NCBI RefSeq assembly: GCF_000421405.1
Contig: NZ_ATWY01000008.1
Coordinates: 1 to 64,000, forward strand
Reading direction: 5' to 3'
Length of the DNA stretch: 64,000 nt
From: Butyrivibrio sp. NC2007
GTDB lineage: Bacteria; Bacillota; Clostridia; Lachnospirales; Lachnospiraceae
The notes beneath the pieces are model-generated. The model did no database searches. It had not been told where the DNA came from and saw only the letters and a list, made by a program, of their open reading frames with translations. A program made the translations under genes and the position numbers. Each line of letters begins with the position of its first letter. Within the stretch, counting starts at the first letter, position 1. This document shows, piece by piece, positions 24,207 through 33,625 of the stretch.

Positions 24207-25472
24207 TCAACTAAGGGGGTTTAGGTAGAACTCTTTGAAGTCCTCGTAGCCCTGTTCGGTAAGCTGCTGCTTCTGGAACTTCTTATTTTTGTTCATGCGT
24301 ACAACCAGAACCTGAGAGCCCTTTGCTCTCTCATCCTGAGCTTCCTTAATGATCTCTGACAGTCTATCTCCTGCGATTCCTTTTTCAATAAGGAAAGCTT
24401 TCTTCTGATCAGCTCCCGGAATCTTAAAGCCCTCATCCATCATGATCATGATGATTCTCTCAAATCCGATGGAAAATCCGCAGGCAGGAGTATCCTGTCC
24501 AAGGAATTTGCCGACCATCTTATCGTACCTTCCGCCACCACCGCAGCTTCCGCCGTACTGTGGCATTGCAACCTCAAAGATTGTTCCTGTGTAGTAGCTC
24601 ATGCCACGAACAAGAGTCGGGTCAAAGACCATCTCAAACTGAGCGGTCTTGGTGCTCTCTACAGAGCTGATGATCTCTGAAAGTCCCTCTTTGGTATCCG
24701 CATCAAGGAAGTCACCTATCTTATCTGCGATAACCTTAAGTCCCTCAAGAGAGTCTTTTCCCTCTGCTGCCTTGAAGAGATCCAAGTACTTATCTACGCT
24801 CTCCTGTGCAAAGCCTGCCTTAACAAGCTCCTCTGCAATGCCCTCAATTCCGATCTTGTCCATCTTATCAAGGGTTATGAATACGTTGTCATACTCTTCC
24901 TCAGGAAAAGAGCTGTAGGCAGCCATAGCCTTTAAGATCCTTCTGTCATTTATTCTGATCTTGAAGTCCTTAAAGCCGAGTCTTCCAAGTGTTGTTGTAG
25001 TAGCAAGGATAAGCTCGATCTCAGCGAGATTTGAAGCCTCTCCCAAAATATCAATATCACACTGCATGAACTGACGATATCTGCCCTTCTGGGGTCTGTC
25101 AGCTCTCCATACATTACCCATCTGAAGTGCCTTAAAAGGTGATGGGAGCTCTCCTGCGTGATTTGCATAAAAACGAACCAGCGGAACCGTAAGGTCATAG
25201 CGAAGACCTGAATCTGTCAGGTCATTCTCTTCCTTAGCTTCTGCCAGGTTAAGCTTCTCGCCTCTTTTCATAACCTTGAAAATAAGCTTCTCGTTTTCTC
25301 CGCCCTGCTTACTGTTAAGGTTTGCAAGGGATTCAACCGCAGGTGTCTCGATGGATGTAAAACCAAATTCACCGTAGGTCTTTTTAATAACTTCAATGCA
25401 GTAATCTCTGAGCTGCATCTCAGCAGGAAGTATATCCTTCATGCCCGTAACGGGCTTTTTAACCAGTGCCAT
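24207..25472 (-). CDS. hisS: histidyl-tRNA synthetase
   Basis: A class II aminoacyl-tRNA synthetase of 421 residues. It begins with the family segment VTGMKDILPAEMQLRDYC. Motif 2 appears as QMGNVWRADRPQKGRYRQFMQ, the histidine-specific region as TLVRGMSYYTGTIFE, motif 3 as GFSIGFERI, and there is a C-terminal anticodon-binding domain (about 335-421). Only about 70 bases separate it from the upstream gene, and no T-box leader is visible. It is the first gene of its own unit. Confidence 0.97.
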   Translation of the reverse strand: MALVKKPVTGMKDILPAEMQLRDYCIEVIKKTYGEFGFTSIETPAVESLANLNSKQGGENEKLIFKVMKRGEKLNLAEAKEENDLTDSGLRYDLTVPLVRFYANHAGELPSPFKALQMGNVWRADRPQKGRYRQFMQCDIDILGEASNLAEIELILATTTTLGRLGFKDFKIRINDRRILKAMAAYSSFPEEEYDNVFITLDKMDKIGIEGIAEELVKAGFAQESVDKYLDLFKAAEGKDSLEGLKVIADKIGDFLDADTKEGLSEIISSVESTKTAQFEMVFDPTLVRGMSYYTGTIFEVAMPQYGGSCGGGGRYDKMVGKFLGQDTPACGFSIGFERIIMIMMDEGFKIPGADQKKAFLIEKGIAGDRLSEIIKEAQDERAKGSQVLVVRMNKNKKFQKQQLTEQGYEDFKEFYLNPLS

Positions 25473-25541
25473 CTCTTAAAAACCTCCAAAATACTATATA
25501 CTGCTAGATTTTACTATTATTTAGAAGTTAGCACAAGCGTT

Positions 25542-27500
25542 TTAATGCTTATTATTCTCTTTTAGGAATTCAAGGAACTGATCCTTGGGCATAGGCCTTG
25601 CATAGTAAAATCCCTGTATGTGATCGCAGCCAAGCTTTATGATCTGCTCAGCCTGTTCCTTGGTCTCAACCCCCTCAGCCACAATCTCTTTTCCCAGATT
25701 CTTGATGATCTTGACAAGATTAAGCATAACCATATAGGAAGTCTCTGACTCAAATGCAGACTGAACTATGCTCTTATCAAGCTTAAAGATTTCCACGGGA
25801 AGTGTAGAAATTCTTGCAATGTTTGAGTAACCCGTTCCGAAATCATCCATTGAGAATGGTATTCCATAGCTGATAAGACTTCCGATATTTTCATCCATAG
25901 CTGAAGTTATACCCTCTTCAAAGGTCTCGGTTATCTCAAAGTTTAGCTGATTTGGCTTAACGCCGTGCCTTTCAATGGTCTTTATAATGTTGTCGGCAAG
26001 ATTGGCCTGAATACAGTCAACAACAGAAAGGTTTACTTCCACATAATCAAGGCCGTTTTGCATTGCATCGCTGCTTGAGATCATGTCGCAGACTTCATCA
26101 AGCACAAAACTGTCAATTGATACAACCATACCGTTTCTCTCTGCAACCGGCATAAATACGGCAGGTGAAATAAATCCCATCTGAGGATTGCGAAGCCTAA
26201 GGAGTGCTTCGCAGGATGAGAACTTATTCGTTTTGGAATCAAAAATAGGCTGATAATAAACCTCTAACAGGTCATCATCCAGAGCATGCTTAACTATGGC
26301 ATCAATCTTTTTATCATGCTCAATATGCTTGAGATTTAAGTCTGAAACCCTGAGGATATCTCTGTTGTGATGGCGCAGAGTCTTCTTGATTACATCTCTT
26401 ACCTCATTAAACTTCTCAAGAGAGTCCACTTCATCAGGGAATCCAATGACATAAGGACTCTGGAAAGCTTTGATCTCCTTGCCCTTCATGATCCAAGGAT
26501 CTCTGAATCTCTTTCTTATCTGTTCGTAAGCCTTCATAATGATATCATCATCCGGATCAACGTCAGGGAAGATCATAAGGTAATTTCCGTCATCAGTGAA
26601 ATACACTTCACCTGTTGGACTAAACTTTCTGAGATAAGAGGTTATCTGAGAGAGGAAATCTGCTACTGTTTCAAGTGACTCTCCGCTGATGATAGCATCC
26701 AGCCTCTCAATAGCAATTCCATATACGGTAAATATCTTTTTCTGAAGAAGGGAGCTTGAAATATCAAAGTTAAGAGCATTCTTGGTTCCTGCTCCGCTGA
26801 CTCCATCCCGGAACTCACCCGGATTTTGGAACGTGTATACACAGAGCAAAAGAGCCAGCGATACGCCAAACTCAAATATTGCGCTGGATTTGGTCAGAAT
26901 CCTGATCGGAACAGCTGCAAGCATCAGCAGATAATAGATAACAAGAGATATGAACTTTTCAGAGCTCAGTGACCTTGCATACCTCACATACAGATACGCA
27001 GCATAAACAAAGTATACATACAACGAGAAGTTGACCAGCGCTCCCTGAGGATAGTTGTATTCAAGCTCACCATCAGATGAAAACGTAAAGAAGAAGTCAC
27101 TGATAAGTCCGCTTAAGAAAAACAGCACAGAGAATATAGTCGGCACGAAAAGAAGTATATTCCTGAAGGAAGAATCAAGTTCAATTCTGAAAATGGTCAT
27201 GACATAGATCATTGAAAGATAAGCCAGTATATATGAGCATATCTTTTCCAGCAGAACAAGACAGTCATTTCCCGTAGGGGATAATAGCTGTTTAAAGAGA
27301 TCACTGTAGAGCCAGATGTTATGCAAAAGGCCTGCTGAATTAAGTAAAAGGGCATCAAAAATAATCATCCCAAATATCCGCTTTTGCTTATTGTTGTGGT
27401 TTTCCTCCGACACATGAATAATCATAACCACAACAATCAAAAGCAGGGATGCGATGCAGAAGCAGACATTATTATGTTCAGGATTTAAGATAAGTCCCAC
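25542..27500 (-). CDS. membrane-bound EAL-domain c-di-GMP phosphodiesterase
   Basis: A 652-residue protein with seven to eight predicted membrane helices (about 1-225), a degenerate GGDEF-like linker domain (about 235-400) and a C-terminal EAL domain (about 405-645). All key EAL residues are present: CEALLRL (about 428), VNLS, EITET, MDDFGTGYS (about 550), FKLDKS, AEGVET and IQGFYY, so it should hydrolyse c-di-GMP. Translation starts at GTG (27500) two bases after the stop of the upstream paralogue, with the Shine-Dalgarno GAGGG inside that gene's end, which indicates coupling. The membrane part could sense a signal or only localise the enzyme. Confidence 0.88.
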   Translation of the reverse strand: MGLILNPEHNNVCFCIASLLLIVVVMIIHVSEENHNNKQKRIFGMIIFDALLLNSAGLLHNIWLYSDLFKQLLSPTGNDCLVLLEKICSYILAYLSMIYVMTIFRIELDSSFRNILLFVPTIFSVLFFLSGLISDFFFTFSSDGELEYNYPQGALVNFSLYVYFVYAAYLYVRYARSLSSEKFISLVIYYLLMLAAVPIRILTKSSAIFEFGVSLALLLCVYTFQNPGEFRDGVSGAGTKNALNFDISSSLLQKKIFTVYGIAIERLDAIISGESLETVADFLSQITSYLRKFSPTGEVYFTDDGNYLMIFPDVDPDDDIIMKAYEQIRKRFRDPWIMKGKEIKAFQSPYVIGFPDEVDSLEKFNEVRDVIKKTLRHHNRDILRVSDLNLKHIEHDKKIDAIVKHALDDDLLEVYYQPIFDSKTNKFSSCEALLRLRNPQMGFISPAVFMPVAERNGMVVSIDSFVLDEVCDMISSSDAMQNGLDYVEVNLSVVDCIQANLADNIIKTIERHGVKPNQLNFEITETFEEGITSAMDENIGSLISYGIPFSMDDFGTGYSNIARISTLPVEIFKLDKSIVQSAFESETSYMVMLNLVKIIKNLGKEIVAEGVETKEQAEQIIKLGCDHIQGFYYARPMPKDQFLEFLKENNKH

Positions 27501-27502
27501 CT

Positions 27503-29455
27503 TTATCCCTCTTCAAAATAAGCATCTATATATTTTACAAAGGAGCTGTCCTTCATGGGATAGCCCATATAATCACCGACAAGGAAATCGCAGCCAAGCT
27601 CTTCTGCCATGAGCTTTTCAGTCTCGTTTTCAATATCTTTGGCCCCGACAAAAATGCTGATGTCATGAAAAAGACTGACTATACCTTTGGCAACAATCTT
27701 CATCTTATCCGACTCTACTGCTTTAGCCAGGATTGAATGAGCAATATTGACCTGAGAAACAGGGAGCGCCAGTATCTTGTCCATATCGCCATATCCGTTT
27801 CCGAACTCATCAACGATGATTGAACATTTCTGCTCCCCGAGGAGCTTTATATTATTCTCTGCCACGGTGTTCATTGTTGTGATCGTGGTCTCGGTAAGCT
27901 TTAATGTTATCCAGGAGCACTCTGCCTTTTCTTCCCTGGCAATCTTTTTGATCCTTCGAACGAAATCACTTTTTGAGATTTCTCCCTGTGACATTCCAAC
28001 CACTGCTCTGTACTTACCGTTCTTATCTCCGGCATTCCAGAAAGCCAGAGCCCTGCATGCCCTTCTGTATACCATTTCATCGGTATCCATAAGAGCCTGA
28101 GTGGCATTTACATCCGGGATCTTACCACGCATATCCATCTCGTTTCCGTATCCGTCCTTTAAAAAGCACAAAACATCAGCGCTGTAGTTTATCTTATATA
28201 CCTTTGACAAAATAGGCTGGTATCTGATAACAAAACTCTTAGCATCCAGATTTTCCCTGGCGAGTATGTCATAGTCTATTATCCTCTTGAGCTCATTGTA
28301 CTCAGGCTTGTTAACATCGATTATATGATCCATGTCTTTTGCCGCATGCTCAACGATAAGATCAACCCTTGAAACAAGATCTGCTGCAGTCTTGTAATGC
28401 TCAGGATATTCCATAAGGAAGCAATGCGCCTCTACCTTGATGGCCATGTTTGAAAAGCTCCAGGACTGACGCAGTCTCTTTGAAATACGATGAAGCAGAG
28501 CCAGAACCCTGTTCTTGTCAACAGTGTGTACGTTAATGGCAAAGACATACTCAGCATATCTGTATGCGTAACAAGGCAGATTCTGCTCAAGCCTTCCTAC
28601 ATATTTAAGATATTTCGCAATCTTCTTAAGAACCGCCTGAGCCTGCGAGTAGCCAATTTCTTCACTCAGCGCCCTGACATTATCTATAGTCACAAAGATT
28701 GTACTCTGAGAAGCATTTCTGCCTGTCTTAAGATCAAGCCCCTCAAGAAAAGCCTTTCTGTTCAGTATATTCAGTCGCTCATCAACCATTTCGGTAGGGT
28801 TCTGGAGAGAGATATATACAAGTGTTATACCTATGGTGCTGAGGAAATTCTCAATGAGTATCGTAGGCCATACAAACTGTATTATCATACCCATCATGGC
28901 AAGAACAACATAAGATATGACAACTGCCTTGGTTCTTATGCGCATCAAAATCTTATATCTAAAGAGAAGTGAGACTCCATAGACTATGTAGTACATTGCA
29001 AGGACGTAATAGAGTACGATAAGGCTTTCTCTCTGATAAAGACCGTCCTCCCTGTAGCTAAAGAGGATCGGGACAAAGAGATTTATGACAACCAGTCCTA
29101 TACCGACATAGTAGCCAAGAAGAACTCCTATAAGATCAGAAACTCTTCTTCTATCAACATAAATATCTAAAACCGCGAGGATATATCTGAGATAACAAAA
29201 GCCCGTGCCAAGATGGCCAATGAAATACAATGAGCCAAACAGCATCTCCAGAGGGTGATACCAAAAGGCGGAAGACGGATTCATCTGAAGGAACGTCTCT
29301 ACTCTCTCAGAAAACGTAGCCACGGCTGTGGCAATAAAGAGCATGACATAAGCTCTCTGCCTGTAAGCCGGTACCCAGCGTCTTGACAGAGAGGTTGCAG
29401 CAACTGTTCCCAATATGCATAAAGCGCAAATATCAAAGTAATAATTATACTGCAT
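27503..29455 (-). CDS. membrane protein with degenerate GGDEF and EAL domains
   Basis: A 650-residue paralogue of the downstream gene with the same layout: seven to eight membrane helices (about 1-225), a GGDEF-like domain lacking the GGDEF motif (about 235-390) and an EAL-like domain (about 410-645). Catalytic positions are lost: SADVLCFL replaces EAL, VVGMSQG replaces the N of NxS, VDEFGNGYG replaces DDFG, and the later K and E motifs are absent. It should not cleave c-di-GMP and may act as a binding or partner subunit for the active paralogue, to which it is translationally coupled. Confidence 0.85.
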   Translation of the reverse strand: MQYNYYFDICALCILGTVAATSLSRRWVPAYRQRAYVMLFIATAVATFSERVETFLQMNPSSAFWYHPLEMLFGSLYFIGHLGTGFCYLRYILAVLDIYVDRRRVSDLIGVLLGYYVGIGLVVINLFVPILFSYREDGLYQRESLIVLYYVLAMYYIVYGVSLLFRYKILMRIRTKAVVISYVVLAMMGMIIQFVWPTILIENFLSTIGITLVYISLQNPTEMVDERLNILNRKAFLEGLDLKTGRNASQSTIFVTIDNVRALSEEIGYSQAQAVLKKIAKYLKYVGRLEQNLPCYAYRYAEYVFAINVHTVDKNRVLALLHRISKRLRQSWSFSNMAIKVEAHCFLMEYPEHYKTAADLVSRVDLIVEHAAKDMDHIIDVNKPEYNELKRIIDYDILARENLDAKSFVIRYQPILSKVYKINYSADVLCFLKDGYGNEMDMRGKIPDVNATQALMDTDEMVYRRACRALAFWNAGDKNGKYRAVVGMSQGEISKSDFVRRIKKIAREEKAECSWITLKLTETTITTMNTVAENNIKLLGEQKCSIIVDEFGNGYGDMDKILALPVSQVNIAHSILAKAVESDKMKIVAKGIVSLFHDISIFVGAKDIENETEKLMAEELGCDFLVGDYMGYPMKDSSFVKYIDAYFEEG

Positions 29456-29475
29456 ATTTTTGCCTTACTAATCCC

Positions 29476-29520
29476 ATAAAAATAGTGTTATCGGAGGGCA
29501 TAGCACCCGATAACACTATT
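29476..29520 (-). terminator. intrinsic terminator after the GH35 gene
   Basis: On the minus strand a perfect 14-bp stem AATAGTGTTATCGG / CCGATAACACTATT with a short loop is followed by TTTTTAT. It closes the transporter-galactosidase operon 11 bases after its last stop codon. Confidence 0.9.
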
Positions 29521-29530
29521 ATACGTCAAG

Positions 29531-31738
29531 TTATGATATTTTGATACAATATTGAACTATTAAAAGTATATTAACTAATTGACAAACCTTGCCATCCCGC
29601 ATGGTTGGCCAGTTCTGAAGATATATCCTGTCATTCTCATAGAGAGGTTCAAGTTCAAGATCAAAGGTGAGCTCATCACTTTCTCCGAATCTGTCAAAGT
29701 ACCTCTTAAGACCTACTTCAAAGTCCTGTCCGGTATAGAAGTTGTCATCAACAACCTCGCCATCCTTAATGAGTCTTGCAGTGTTTGCCTCATATTCCAG
29801 GCAGGCAAAGATCTCATTAAAGCCGTCAAGCTTACCGGGAAGCTTTATCTCGTAGGTAATCTCATCTTTTTTCTTAAACTCAGCAGTAAGGTCGCATTCG
29901 ATCCTGTTTTTGCCGCGGTAGAGCGCAAAGGCATCTCCGCTTGCAAAGTCCTTTGTATCACCTGCGCTCTTTTCTCTTTCAAATCCGAGAGGCACATTTT
30001 CGATGTCGGGATAGATCCTGAACTCAGGAGTCTTGTACTTTTCCTTGCCGGACACTTCATAATAGAGCTGAACATGTCCTTCTGCATCAGTTACTGCTTC
30101 ACCCTCTGAGATTATAAGGTGCTCTCTTCCATCAATAGATACCTTAGATGAATGCAGAGCTTCGTTTGCCGTAAGGACGATTATGCTGTTTCCGTCAAGC
30201 TCTCCCTTGATATCGGCAGCTGCCTGTCTGTCAGCGTCCGTATAGAATACGTAGGCATCTTTTCCTCCCTCACCTGCGCCTTTCAGGATGCATACAGGTG
30301 TTGCATCAATGGTTAAAAGAGCTTTCTCTCCAACAGGCATTCCGAAAGGATAAAAGAAATAGTCACCGTCCGCAACATCTCTGTTTGGGAATGTGGCAAG
30401 AACTTCTTTTCCATCCTCAGCGTAAGCTTTAAGAGAAGCATCTTTGTGAAGTGCCATCTCATATCTTCGCTGATAGTTATTTACAAAGAAATATCCGCTT
30501 GGATAAGAATTGCCATCCGCTGCTATAGCTCTTTTAAATCTGACAGCACTCCTTAAGGAGGTAAAATCGTCCGGCTTGTCGGGATTTCCCGGCTGCTCCG
30601 TGTAGGTCATATCAGCAAGCTCATCGCCGAAATCGTGGATGAAGGTTGAAAGAAGTCTTACATATCGGTAGGTATCCTCCATCTGTCCGTACTCACGAAG
30701 CGGTGCGTTAAAATCATAAGAACACTCAGGAAGATCGTTGGGATAGCCTGTCTCTCTGGTTTCCTGAAGAGTCGTGAGCTTACCCTTAGGATTGGTTCCA
30801 CCGTGATACATATAGTAGCCAAGAAGGTTAGCTCCGCTTCCAAGCTTAACCATGGTCATGGCTGCAGTATCGGTGCCTGTGGCGATAGGTCTTCTGTGCT
30901 TTGTAACCTGAAGTCCTCCACCAAGCTCAGCTGTAAGATACGGGAACTTATCCATATCAAAGGTGATTCCTACGCCAAGACCGTGGTCTGAGCCTATATT
31001 GTGATCGTTCCTCTCTCTTGTAAATACATAGTTTCCACTGGGCTCAATCTCTGTGGTTCTCTGATCCCACGGAGCCTCGCAGTATCCGCCCATTACAGGG
31101 ATCATTCCACCTGTGACAGCACCGCCCCAGCCTGTTGCGGTATAAATAGGAGCTTCAAACCCGATCTCTTTTGCCATGGCAAGAAGGGTTCTCATGTGCT
31201 GCTCGCCTTCTTCTCCGGTCTTTCCACCGCAGTGGCCGTATTCATTCTCAATCTGAATGCCTATTACAGGTCCGCCGTCCTTAAGCATGAAACCTTTGGA
31301 CTGTTCATAGGTCTTTTCATAAAATCGTCTTACGTGCTCAAGATACAAAGGAGCATCGGTTCTTGTCTCATATCCTTTGTCCTTAGCATCCTTTAAGAGC
31401 CAGTCAGGGAAACCTCCGTTTCTCGCCTCTCCGTGAGCCCAGGGACCAATCCTCAAGATGCTGTATAGTCCGCATTTTTTCACTGTTTCAAGGAAAGCTC
31501 TAAGATCTCTGTCTCCGGTAAAATCGTACTCTCCACAAATCTCCTCGTGATGGATCCAAATGACATAGAGGGATACGATATCGATTCCTCCCGCCTTCAT
31601 CTTGAGCAGCTCTTCCTCCCAGTATTTACGGGGGTATCTGGAAAAATGCATCTCTCCCATCATGGGGAAAACGCGCTTACCATCGACGATCAGACTGATT
31701 GGATCGAAGGTAATATTCGATTTAGATGTAATTTTCAT
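29531..31738 (-). CDS. GH35 family beta-galactosidase
   Basis: A cytoplasmic glycosidase of 735 residues without a signal peptide. GH35 hallmarks: GEMHFSRYP near the N terminus, LRIGPWAHGEARNGGFPDWL, and the acid/base segment IGIQIENEYG (about 180-190); a TAELGGG segment follows near residue 280, where the nucleophile is expected. It is the last gene of the malEFG-like/lacI operon, so it probably releases galactose from imported oligosaccharides. The last 12-15 residues are AT-rich and hydrophobic (LVNILLIVQYC), unlike the preceding domain. A TAG in a neighbouring frame just upstream hints that a small indel extended the C terminus. Confidence 0.9.
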   Translation of the reverse strand: MKITSKSNITFDPISLIVDGKRVFPMMGEMHFSRYPRKYWEEELLKMKAGGIDIVSLYVIWIHHEEICGEYDFTGDRDLRAFLETVKKCGLYSILRIGPWAHGEARNGGFPDWLLKDAKDKGYETRTDAPLYLEHVRRFYEKTYEQSKGFMLKDGGPVIGIQIENEYGHCGGKTGEEGEQHMRTLLAMAKEIGFEAPIYTATGWGGAVTGGMIPVMGGYCEAPWDQRTTEIEPSGNYVFTRERNDHNIGSDHGLGVGITFDMDKFPYLTAELGGGLQVTKHRRPIATGTDTAAMTMVKLGSGANLLGYYMYHGGTNPKGKLTTLQETRETGYPNDLPECSYDFNAPLREYGQMEDTYRYVRLLSTFIHDFGDELADMTYTEQPGNPDKPDDFTSLRSAVRFKRAIAADGNSYPSGYFFVNNYQRRYEMALHKDASLKAYAEDGKEVLATFPNRDVADGDYFFYPFGMPVGEKALLTIDATPVCILKGAGEGGKDAYVFYTDADRQAAADIKGELDGNSIIVLTANEALHSSKVSIDGREHLIISEGEAVTDAEGHVQLYYEVSGKEKYKTPEFRIYPDIENVPLGFEREKSAGDTKDFASGDAFALYRGKNRIECDLTAEFKKKDEITYEIKLPGKLDGFNEIFACLEYEANTARLIKDGEVVDDNFYTGQDFEVGLKRYFDRFGESDELTFDLELEPLYENDRIYLQNWPTMRDGKVCQLVNILLIVQYCIKIS

Positions 31739-31749
31739 AAAAACTCCTC

Positions 31750-32748
31750 TTATTTCGTACTCTCTTTCAGTATTACCTCATATCCTCTCAGCATTTTACT
31801 GGTAACAGGTACATTGTCGATAATATCCAAAAGTGTCTTGGCAGCCACAGCTCCAAGATTTCTGTCGTTAAAATTAAGTGATGTCACTGATGGTATTGCA
31901 CTCTCAAGTATTGAGCTGTTGTAGAAAGAAGCAACTCTTAAATCATCAGGGATCTTAACATGATCATCCCTGCATCTTGAAATAACTTCGCCGGCGATAT
32001 TGTCATCCATGCAGACCACACCGTCTATGTTCTTCTTGCGAAGGTCCTTAAGGATATTGCCTATCTTGGACATAGACTCAACGTCAAGATATATGAGTCC
32101 GCTGTCGATGTTTACTCTTGCCTCCTCAAAGGCATCAGCAAAGCCCTTGTATCTGGTACTTGTTATGATATGCTCGGTTGAACCTCCGATAAGCGCAAGT
32201 CTCTTAAGCCCCTTGGCAATGAGGATTGAAGTAAGCTCCTTGCAGGCGGAATAATTGTCATTGTCAACATAAATTATGTCCTTGTCATCTGTGCTTCCTA
32301 CAGCAACAAAAGGAATTCCGCTCTCCTTAAGAAACCTTGCCGGCCTGTCATGCACAAGAGTTCTTGTGAGGATGATACCATCAACCTTGTGGTTGTCTAT
32401 TATTCTTCTGAGCCCCGTAAAATCATCGCCGCTAACCAGCGACACCATGATGTCGTACCCATATCCCGATGTAACCTCGCTCATTCCGATCATGCAGCGC
32501 TGGAAAAAGGGCAGGTCCACAGCGTTATAATCATCCGGCCATATTACGCCGATGTTATAGGTCTTTTGCTGTGCCAGTGCTCTGGCCATAAGATTGGGTC
32601 TGTAATTATGTTCTTCGATGTACTCAAGGACCTTTAGTCTGGTGTCATCTCCAACCCTTCCCTTTCCCGAAATAGCACGGGAAACAGTGGTCTTGGAGAT
32701 GCCCAGGGCCCTAGCGACGTCATCGATAGTAATTTTGCCATCCGCCAT
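31750..32748 (-). CDS. LacI family regulator of the galactoside transport operon
   Basis: A 332-residue regulator. Helix-turn-helix KITIDDVARALGISKTTVSR at residues 4-23, hinge region, then a sugar-binding sensor domain with the segments GVIWPDD, VDGIILTRT and DGVVCMDDNIAGEVISR. It lies between the permease genes and the GH35 gene in the same direction (13-base and 11-base gaps), so it is co-transcribed with its presumed targets. Candidate operators lie upstream of the solute-binding protein gene at the head of the operon. Confidence 0.92.
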   Translation of the reverse strand: MADGKITIDDVARALGISKTTVSRAISGKGRVGDDTRLKVLEYIEEHNYRPNLMARALAQQKTYNIGVIWPDDYNAVDLPFFQRCMIGMSEVTSGYGYDIMVSLVSGDDFTGLRRIIDNHKVDGIILTRTLVHDRPARFLKESGIPFVAVGSTDDKDIIYVDNDNYSACKELTSILIAKGLKRLALIGGSTEHIITSTRYKGFADAFEEARVNIDSGLIYLDVESMSKIGNILKDLRKKNIDGVVCMDDNIAGEVISRCRDDHVKIPDDLRVASFYNSSILESAIPSVTSLNFNDRNLGAVAAKTLLDIIDNVPVTSKMLRGYEVILKESTK

Positions 32749-32761
32749 ATTGATAACCTTC

Positions 32762-33625
32762 TTAACCTTTTACTGCACCGCCCGTTACACCTTCAACATA
32801 GTATTTCTGAAGGAACATGAACAGAAGTGTTACAGGGATTGCTACAAGCACACCACCTGCACAGAATCTGGTGAAGTATCCCTGATAGTCATTGGTCCAT
32901 ACCCATCTTGTCATACCTACTGCCACGTTGTAGCTGGTATCATGTCCGAAAGCTACATATGAAGCAAATACGTAATCACACCATGGTGCCATGAAAGCAA
33001 CCAGCGCTGTGTAGATAATGATAGGCTTAGACATAGGAATAATCATTGTAAAGAATATCCTTGCCCTTGTTGCACCATCGATCATGGCAGCTTCATCAAG
33101 AGCCTTAGGAATGGTATCAAAGTAGCCCTTACATACGTAGTATCCCATTCCGCAGCTGGCAACGGTCACAAGGATAAGACCAGGGATAGCACCTGCCTGA
33201 GTAAGTCCAAACTGCTTCAAAAGGAAGTACAGACAGATCATTGTAAGGAATCCCGGGAACATTCCAAGGATCAGCCAGAATCTCATAAGGAAGGTTCTTC
33301 CTGCAAATCTCATTCTCGAAAGAGCATAGCTGACACAGAGCTGTATGATAGTCTGGAAAATTGAGACAAATACAGCAATAACAATAGTGTTCTTGTACCA
33401 TAACAGGTAGTTGTTCTGGCTTGTATCAAACAGGAACTTGTAATTGTCCAATGAAAACTGCTTGGGCACAAGATAGTCAACCATTCCGCCATACTCTGTG
33501 GCGTATGATCTAAAGCTCTGAAGTACAAGTCCCACAAAAGGGAACAGCCAGATAATGCTGATAAGTATCAATATGATATAGCCAATGATGTTTCCAATGG
33601 CTCTTTTCGTCTTGTAAGATTTCAT
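32762..33625 (-). CDS. ABC sugar transporter permease, MalG/GanQ type
   Basis: A 287-residue inner-membrane permease with six predicted helices. It shows the binding-protein-dependent transport signature EAAMIDGATRARIFFTMIIPMSKP (E-A-A...G...I-x-L-P loop, about residues 185-208) that contacts the ATPase. It follows the MalF-type gene immediately (the ATG abuts or overlaps its stop). No ATPase gene is present in this window; a shared MsmX-type ATPase encoded elsewhere is likely, as for many Firmicutes oligosaccharide importers. Confidence 0.93.
   Translation of the reverse strand: MKSYKTKRAIGNIIGYIILILISIIWLFPFVGLVLQSFRSYATEYGGMVDYLVPKQFSLDNYKFLFDTSQNNYLLWYKNTIVIAVFVSIFQTIIQLCVSYALSRMRFAGRTFLMRFWLILGMFPGFLTMICLYFLLKQFGLTQAGAIPGLILVTVASCGMGYYVCKGYFDTIPKALDEAAMIDGATRARIFFTMIIPMSKPIIIYTALVAFMAPWCDYVFASYVAFGHDTSYNVAVGMTRWVWTNDYQGYFTRFCAGGVLVAIPVTLLFMFLQKYYVEGVTGGAVKG

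Noticed and set aside
25473-25541. T-box leader for hisS
   Set aside because: Only about 70 bases are available, with no specifier stem or T-box consensus.
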